A DNA stretch of 39,126 nucleotides from contig NW_003153267.1 of NCBI RefSeq assembly GCF_000003605.2, forward strand, positions 46,382 to 85,507, given 5' to 3'. Both the position numbers and the translations under genes were made by a program. The notes below the pieces were generated by a model, which did not search any database, had not been told where the DNA came from, and saw nothing but the letters and a program-made list of their open reading frames with translations. This DNA comes from Saccoglossus kowalevskii (taxonomy: Eukaryota > Hemichordata > Enteropneusta > Harrimaniidae). Shown here piece after piece: positions 34,467 through 39,126 of this stretch (positions are counted from its first letter, which is position 1; each line of letters opens with the position of its first letter).

Positions 34467-34565
34467 GTACGTACGCACTTTCTTTAACATTTACTAGTAA
34501 ATAACACATCGCTGTCCCGCCTGGTTTGAACTGAAGCTTATAACATAAGTTCATTTTTTCACCAG

Positions 34566-34841
34566 AGCAAGTTGCCAATTTTACCGAGTGTTATGAAGAA
34601 GCGGATGGAAAAGATTACAGAGGTGTTGTTAACACGACGATGAATGGAGAAGAATGTGCAATTTGGACTTCTGACAACACGCACCAGCACGGGAAAACGC
34701 CCGAAAATTACCCGGATTCAGGACTCGGAGACCACAATTACTGCCGGAATCCAGACGGAGATATGGGGGCATGGTGTTACACAACGAATCTCGACATTCC
34801 TTGGGAGTTCTGTAACATTGGGCCTCCCCGAGAAGATTGTA
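34566..34841 (+). CDS. Gene B kringle domain 1 (B1), lysine-binding-type
   Basis: 276 nt, phase 1 both sides (CACCAG; A|GTAAGC). Begins EQVANFTECYEEADGKDYRG. Six cysteines: ECYEE, EECAIW, NYCRNPD, AWCY, EFCNIG and EDC. YPDSGLGDHNYC is canonical. NPDGDMGAWCY keeps Asp at D55 and D57 and W62, and PWEFC keeps the Trp at 72 (plasminogen kringle-4 numbering), so the lysine-binding site looks complete. An N-glycosylation sequon (NFT) lies just before the first Cys. Counterpart of A1, which has lost D57. Confidence 0.96.
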
Positions 34842-35607
34842 GTAAGCATACTTAAGTATATATTGTATATAATGTATTATCCCCTACTGAAATAATCGAT
34901 AAAATAGATAAATATCACCATACACTAAAATAATATGCTAGTTATAGTATGTTATAAGTATTACACAAAAAAACGTAAAAAACTAAACATTCTTATTTGT
35001 GACAATCTCAACGATCTTCTCAAAATCAGTAAGTGAAACATACTTTCTGCAAAAGAAATAGATGCTATAACAATATTATTAACAGGCACACACAAGCAAA
35101 TAAATGGATATTGATGTGAAAAGCATACAGCTTTGATGGTCATTTGACTGTTGTGTATGATTACATGCACGACAGCTGTTAGGTCAGGTGTTTATTTATT
35201 ATGTTATTCCAGCTAAGTATGCTTAATTCACCGGCGTGTTTTATATTCGCTGTAAATTACCGACGCTTGTCCTTTATATTATTTCATATGGTAGACGTTA
35301 ATGGTTGATGTGTTGTAATTGAATGTCAGTATATTGGCATGATCGCAACACACGTCTCCAAAAAATGGACAATTAACGATCGATTCGACTGAGTAAAGTG
35401 TCATAAACAAAATGTTGGAATCCAGGCTTACTTTCAACAATTTAGCGTAACGCCAGGTTTTGGATTGAGTGCTTTATTTCAACTGGTTCATTTGTTTTGA
35501 GTTTTATCGTATTTTCATGATACAATGATAATGATTTTAGCCACCGTTTATTTTTAATTCAAATTCAAATGTGAAGACTAACACATTGTTTGTCTATGTG
35601 AATACAG
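34842..35607. other. Gene B intron after kringle B1
   Basis: No exon or recognisable repeat seen on either strand. Confidence 0.5.
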
Positions 35608-35670
35608 GTGCAACGACAATTGAACCGAACGAGACAGCAATATTAACGACACCATATCGCACATTTTCTG
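35608..35670 (+). CDS. Gene B Thr-rich linker exon 1
   Basis: 63 nt, phase 1 both sides (ATACAG; TCTG|GTGAGT). Encodes S then ATTIEPNETAILTTPYRTFS, with an NET sequon. Confidence 0.8.
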
Positions 35671-35955
35671 GTGAGTTCAGCTATTCAATAATTAATTAAC
35701 TCAGTTTGTATCAGTAAATACATTAACTTCTTACACATTAGTACGAATTATTTCATGACGAACATTTCCGGCTGGGTAAAGGTAGATAGTAACTGGGTAA
35801 TGATATGAATTGTAAATACCTTTTTTGCGCTTTTAGTATTATCTTAGCGCAATGAAATGAAGGCTGCTGTAAGTTAGCATTTAGATGGTATAACTGACAG
35901 GCAAGAGAACAACACGCATTGTGATACTAATACATTGATTTTATCCTTCTCACAG

Positions 35956-36012
35956 GTGAAACAACATCATTGTCAGACGTGAATGTTAACACATCATCTC
36001 GAACAAATGCAG
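35956..36012 (+). CDS. Gene B Thr/Ser-rich linker exon 2
   Basis: 57 nt, phase 1 both sides (CTCACAG; GCAG|GTTAGA). Encodes G then ETTSLSDVNVNTSSRTNA, with an NTS sequon. Confidence 0.78.
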
Positions 36013-36247
36013 GTTAGAATTTGATACAAATTGAAATAAACATACATAGAAAATATCACAAAGTTATGGAACTACATGACACAATATCAAATAAGAAAGC
36101 TGTCTGACATGTGTTATATATAGTTATGTTAAATTTGAATATATAGTTGTTTTATCTGGAACAATCAGCAAGAAAATGTTAGCATACATGATTGTAAGCT
36201 AAGCATATCATTATCATAAATTAACACCTGCCAACTTGTTTCCACAG

Positions 36248-36343
36248 CAGAATATACAATTTCGCCAAGGATGTTTTCCACGAGAATGGGAGCCGTTGCC
36301 ACGACTGAAACTACAACGATGACAGCAACCACCTATTCACCCG
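36248..36343 (+). CDS. Gene B Thr-rich linker exon 3, with a tandem (NAGNAG) acceptor
   Basis: 96 nt from 36248, or 93 nt from 36251: the acceptor is CACAGCAG, so either AG can be used, and the protein reads A-E or just E at the junction. Encodes EYTISPRMFSTRMGAVATTE then TTTMTATTYSP. Donor CCCG|GTATGT. Phase 1 both sides with either acceptor. Confidence 0.82.
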
Positions 36344-36441
36344 GTATGTGCATGTAATATTACAGGCAGTCTGGAAGGTTAAAGCTAATTTATAAGTCAA
36401 CGTTTCCAACAGCCGATTTGATATATTTATTTTCTCAACAG

Positions 36442-36702
36442 AACATGAGTGTTACACACGTGCGGACGGAAGTGATTATCGCGGACTAGTCCATGTAACG
36501 TCCATGGGAATAAATTGTCAGAAATGGAGTTCTCAGAGTCCGCACCCGCACAACAGACTTCCTTACCTCTACCCAAATGCTGGTCTAGGAGATCATAATT
36601 ACTGCCGAAATCCCGACGGAGAAATGGGAGTATGGTGTTATACTATGAACCCTGATATTCGACGACAACAATGTTCAATTGGGAATTCTATGGAATCATG
36701 TG
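36442..36702 (+). CDS. Gene B kringle domain 2 (B2)
   Basis: 261 nt, phase 1 both sides (CAACAG; G|GTTAGT). Begins EHECYTRADGSDYRG. Cysteines: HECYT, INCQKW, NYCRNPD, VWCY, QQCSIG and ESC. YPNAGLGDHNYC and NPDGEMGVWCY are canonical, with Asp and Glu as the acidic pair. The Trp before the fifth Cys is replaced (IRRQQC), so lysine binding would be weakened. Closely similar to B3, for example QKW, PH(P/S)HN and GLGDHNYCRNPD. Confidence 0.96.
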
Positions 36703-37188
36703 GTTAGTTTTTATTGCGAACATAAATGCGGCCAGAAAACAACAAGAAATAAACAACAAATGCAACATGAAGATAAATACTAAAAATAAAACAATGTTTC
36801 TATAAATAATCTAATCAGTTAATCTGTATCAGAGCATGCACTTTATAATCCAGAAAACGTTTTTTTAACATGAACGTTACCATATGTTGATGTTCATTTA
36901 TTTACAGTACATTTACTATAAAATTGAATTTTGTAGTTAACGTCATATGCGTTAAAAGGGTGAATTAAAAATAAAGGTTGGATAAACCATCCTTCTGTGA
37001 ATATTTGTATTTTACAGGTTGTTGACCATATACAATATAATTTATTTTTGACATTGACGTTACTGTTATTTCTGAAATAGATGTAATATTTTCAAAATGA
37101 CAGTGTCAGTCCAATCGTTAACAACCTGAATATTTTCCATTTCTTGGTACTCCTGAGTGTAATTTATCCGTATATATTTTGTTCTCAG

Positions 37189-37452
37189 GGAACGGAGAAT
37201 GCTTCGTAGAAACTGATGGGAGTGATTATCGGGGGTTGATCCAGAAGACTGTTCATGGGAAATTGTGTCAGAAGTGGACTGCACAGTATCCCCATTCTCA
37301 CAACACGATCGATGTAAACTTCCCAAATTCTGGCCTGGGAGATCATAATTATTGTCGAAATCCTGATAGAGAAATTGGAGTTTGGTGTTATACCACTGAC
37401 GTGAATACACGCAAAGAGCTTTGTGACATTGGCGAACCAAGTGACACATGTG
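37189..37452 (+). CDS. Gene B kringle domain 3 (B3)
   Basis: 264 nt, phase 1 both sides (CTCAG; G|GTAGGT). Begins GNGECFVETDGSDYRG. Cysteines: ECFVE, KLCQKW, NYCRNPD, VWCY, ELCDIG and DTC. FPNSGLGDHNYC is canonical. The acidic pair is D then E (NPDREIG), and the Trp before the fifth Cys is Lys (RKELC). Its likeness to B2 and the direct joining of the two exons suggest a recent tandem duplication. Confidence 0.96.
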
Positions 37453-38577
37453 GTAGGTACAGACGCTGATATCAGACCCTTTCATGGAGTGTATAATGAA
37501 ATAATAATTACAAAACATTTCAAAAGGGATGACAATGGTATTGCGTGTGTATTGTATTGCAGAACCATTAGTTATGCCTGTTAATATGAGTAGATCATAC
37601 GCTAAAGGGTGAACTGGCCAACAGTTTAGATTACCAAAACACTATATGATACGAACATATAATTGTAACATCGTTTCAAACATAAACTAATGTTTGTGTG
37701 ACACAATGCGCTAATTAAAAAAATTGAAACAATACACATTTTGTCCTGATTGCAGGTATTTCCCCCAATAATAATGAAAGAAACAATGATCATTCGAAAT
37801 TAATGACGAAATGCGACAGTTCCGAACATTGAATGTCATTGTTGACTCTTCTGACTTTTTTGTATGTGCAAATTGCAAGTGCTATACTAGTGCTGACACT
37901 TAGCTTGGGACTACATGACATGGCTGTGCAATTTTAATGCTCTCTCCTGGCGACAACCAGTCTCGGTCGAATACAAGCACCTGCGGACCCTAACCAAGGC
38001 CCCCCAAAGTCGCATTAGTTTGGGAATGAATCTCGGCCAGTGGAATAGGCATTACCATTGAGTATGTGGCACACTCACCTAGGGTAAGGGGTGATGTTTT
38101 GATGTTCATCCTAATGTTAAGAAGATACCAGTACTTAATGCCATGAAATGAAATCAGCACCAAGCCACCGTTGAATTTCAATTTGACATATCTATAAATT
38201 CAAATTTTAGATCTATTTGTATCTGTTTGACAAGTTTACCACATGCGGGCGCCATTTCATTATTAGAAATTGATTGAACATTGAAACCGACAGAAGGCAT
38301 ATTATAATACACTCTGCAATACCGGCTTAGGTATTTTGTAAGAAATGTAATATGCATGACACGTTTATTTTGTAGGCAAAAACTACATAGGTATTAGGTA
38401 GCAAACGGCAACATTGCAACTATTTAATTTGCCGTTAGATAAAAAAATACACGAATATGTGTTATATTTATTTTGCAAATGCTAGTGAACCGCTTGCATG
38501 CAATATGTCAATTTTGGAAATAGTTTAAATAATGTTATTGTTGTTAAAGTTGTTATTACCTCCATTTTCCTCCTAAG
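37453..38577. other. Gene B intron with an unexplained, less AT-rich island
   Basis: 37896-38165 is compositionally unlike its surroundings and has no recognisable protein; it may be a SINE or other dispersed repeat. Behind an acceptor at 37755 a short open stretch (G then ISPNNNERNND...) reaches a stop with no donor before it. It could be an alternative terminal exon but more likely is chance. Confidence 0.45.
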
Positions 38578-38745
38578 GTACAACTATTCAACCGGGAATA
38601 ACTACAACTGCGATTCCATCAGATATAAGCACTGAGACCCAAGGGGAAGGAAGTACAACCATAATCCCGATGTTGAAAACATCCCCAATACCAAAAGAAA
38701 GTACCTCTGAAAGACCGAGCGACGTGGTAACAACTGCAAATGAAA
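38578..38745 (+). CDS. Gene B long Thr/Ser/Pro-rich linker exon
   Basis: 168 nt, phase 1 both sides (CCTAAG; A|GTAAGC). Encodes G then TTIQPGITTTAIPSDISTET, continuing through STTIIPMLKTSPIPKESTS to SDVVTTANE. It is the longest linker in the window and recalls Gene A linker exon 4 (PIESTLSIP versus PIPKEST). The gene continues after this exon. Confidence 0.85.
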
Positions 38746-39126
38746 GTAAGCAATATTTAATCGGACGTCATACAAGTTTGTGTTAAAGTAAATGCTCTTC
38801 TAGCTGGTACACGGAATTGTCAAAAGTATTGATGTATATCTTCACTGTTTTAAAACAAAACTTCCAAATCAGTATTATCAATCAATTAAATTGCATAAGT
38901 CGAAACATATGCAAATGATGTCAATAACGCATGCAATACATTAATTGTATTGATTATTTTGAGTAAAACAATATTAGTAAATTTTAAACTTTGCAAATAT
39001 CGGTGATGAAATGAAATATTAGATGAAAAAACATTGGCTTGCCGAAAGGGCGGTAGTCGTCGCGCCATGCATGCGCTAGATATGGGGGGGGGGTCATATA
39101 AACAAAGATGGCGACTTTGAATGTTG
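38746..39126. other. Gene B intron, to window end
   Basis: No exon recognised. A run of G lies near 39087-39094. Confidence 0.5.

Larger units (their letters stand above)
33443..38745 (+). other. Gene B (whole visible locus): membrane-anchored kringle/mucin-linker protein, paralogue of Gene A, open at the right edge
   Basis: Exon order: start (33443, tentative), anchor (34334), kringle B1 (34566), linkers (35608, 35956, 36248), kringle B2 (36442), kringle B3 (37189), linker (38578). From the ATG these give 1330 nt, ending in phase 1, so the gene continues beyond the window. No junction makes a stop. It lies about 4.3 kb downstream of Gene A on the same strand and shares its anchor exon and first kringle position, so the two are tandem duplicates. 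Unlike Gene A, its second and third kringles are adjacent with no linker between them. Kringle B1 follows the anchor directly. A lectin domain, if present, would be to the right. Confidence 0.8.

Noticed and set aside
37756-37832. Possible alternative terminal exon of Gene B (G then ISPNNNERNND...) after kringle B3
   Set aside because: Plausible acceptor and phase but no Thr/Ser linker character, no paralogue and no close polyadenylation signal; the exon at 38578 fits better as the next one.

Overview
The window is AT-rich animal genomic DNA with small, intron-separated exons, microsatellites and decayed transposons. The modules present (kringle, C-type lectin, Thr/Ser-rich mucin-like linkers, a 2-oxoglutarate/Fe(II) oxygenase of the isopenicillin-N-synthase type) fit a marine invertebrate, perhaps a mollusc or other lophotrochozoan or an invertebrate deuterostome. 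I cannot name the species from sequence alone.

Layout. 300-461 is a clean first exon of an oxygenase gene whose later exons I could not find. From 462 to 5005 no gene could be supported. 5006-29094 is Gene A on the + strand. I recognise 24 of its exons: one membrane-anchor exon, three kringle exons (5648, 9101, 21493), seventeen short Thr/Ser/Pro-rich linker exons, a two-exon C-type lectin domain (27629, 28273) and a terminal exon. Every junction is phase 1 except the two around the second lectin exon, which are phase 2. The exons add up to 2619 nt, exactly 873 codons with the stop, with no stop at any junction. The start-codon exon was not found.

29095-33422 looks intergenic. From about 33423 to the window end is Gene B, a + strand paralogue: a possible start exon, a homologous anchor exon, three kringle exons (34566, 36442, 37189) and four linker exons. 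It runs off the right edge.

Gene A has grown by exon duplication. A pair of linker exons ('TATH' and 'STIG') is present in tandem copies, with a third TATH relic and two further STIG copies. A second pair ('ELTS' and 'DITS') was doubled by a tandem duplication of about 1.2 kb, with a 138-bp duplication nested inside. Several copies are dead relics. One intron between paired exons carries a 6952-bp DNA transposon (11632-18583) with inverted repeats of about 370 bp, an ATA target duplication and a decayed transposase ending in a Cys-rich CXC-like motif; Academ is the most likely superfamily.

The two genes probably make cell-surface, single-pass proteins with kringles on mucin-like stalks, and in Gene A a C-terminal lectin domain. 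Two kringles (A3 and B1) keep the acidic and aromatic residues of a lysine-binding site. A 181-bp N gap (10026-10206) is bounded by the same 25 bases on both sides and may be an assembly artefact.
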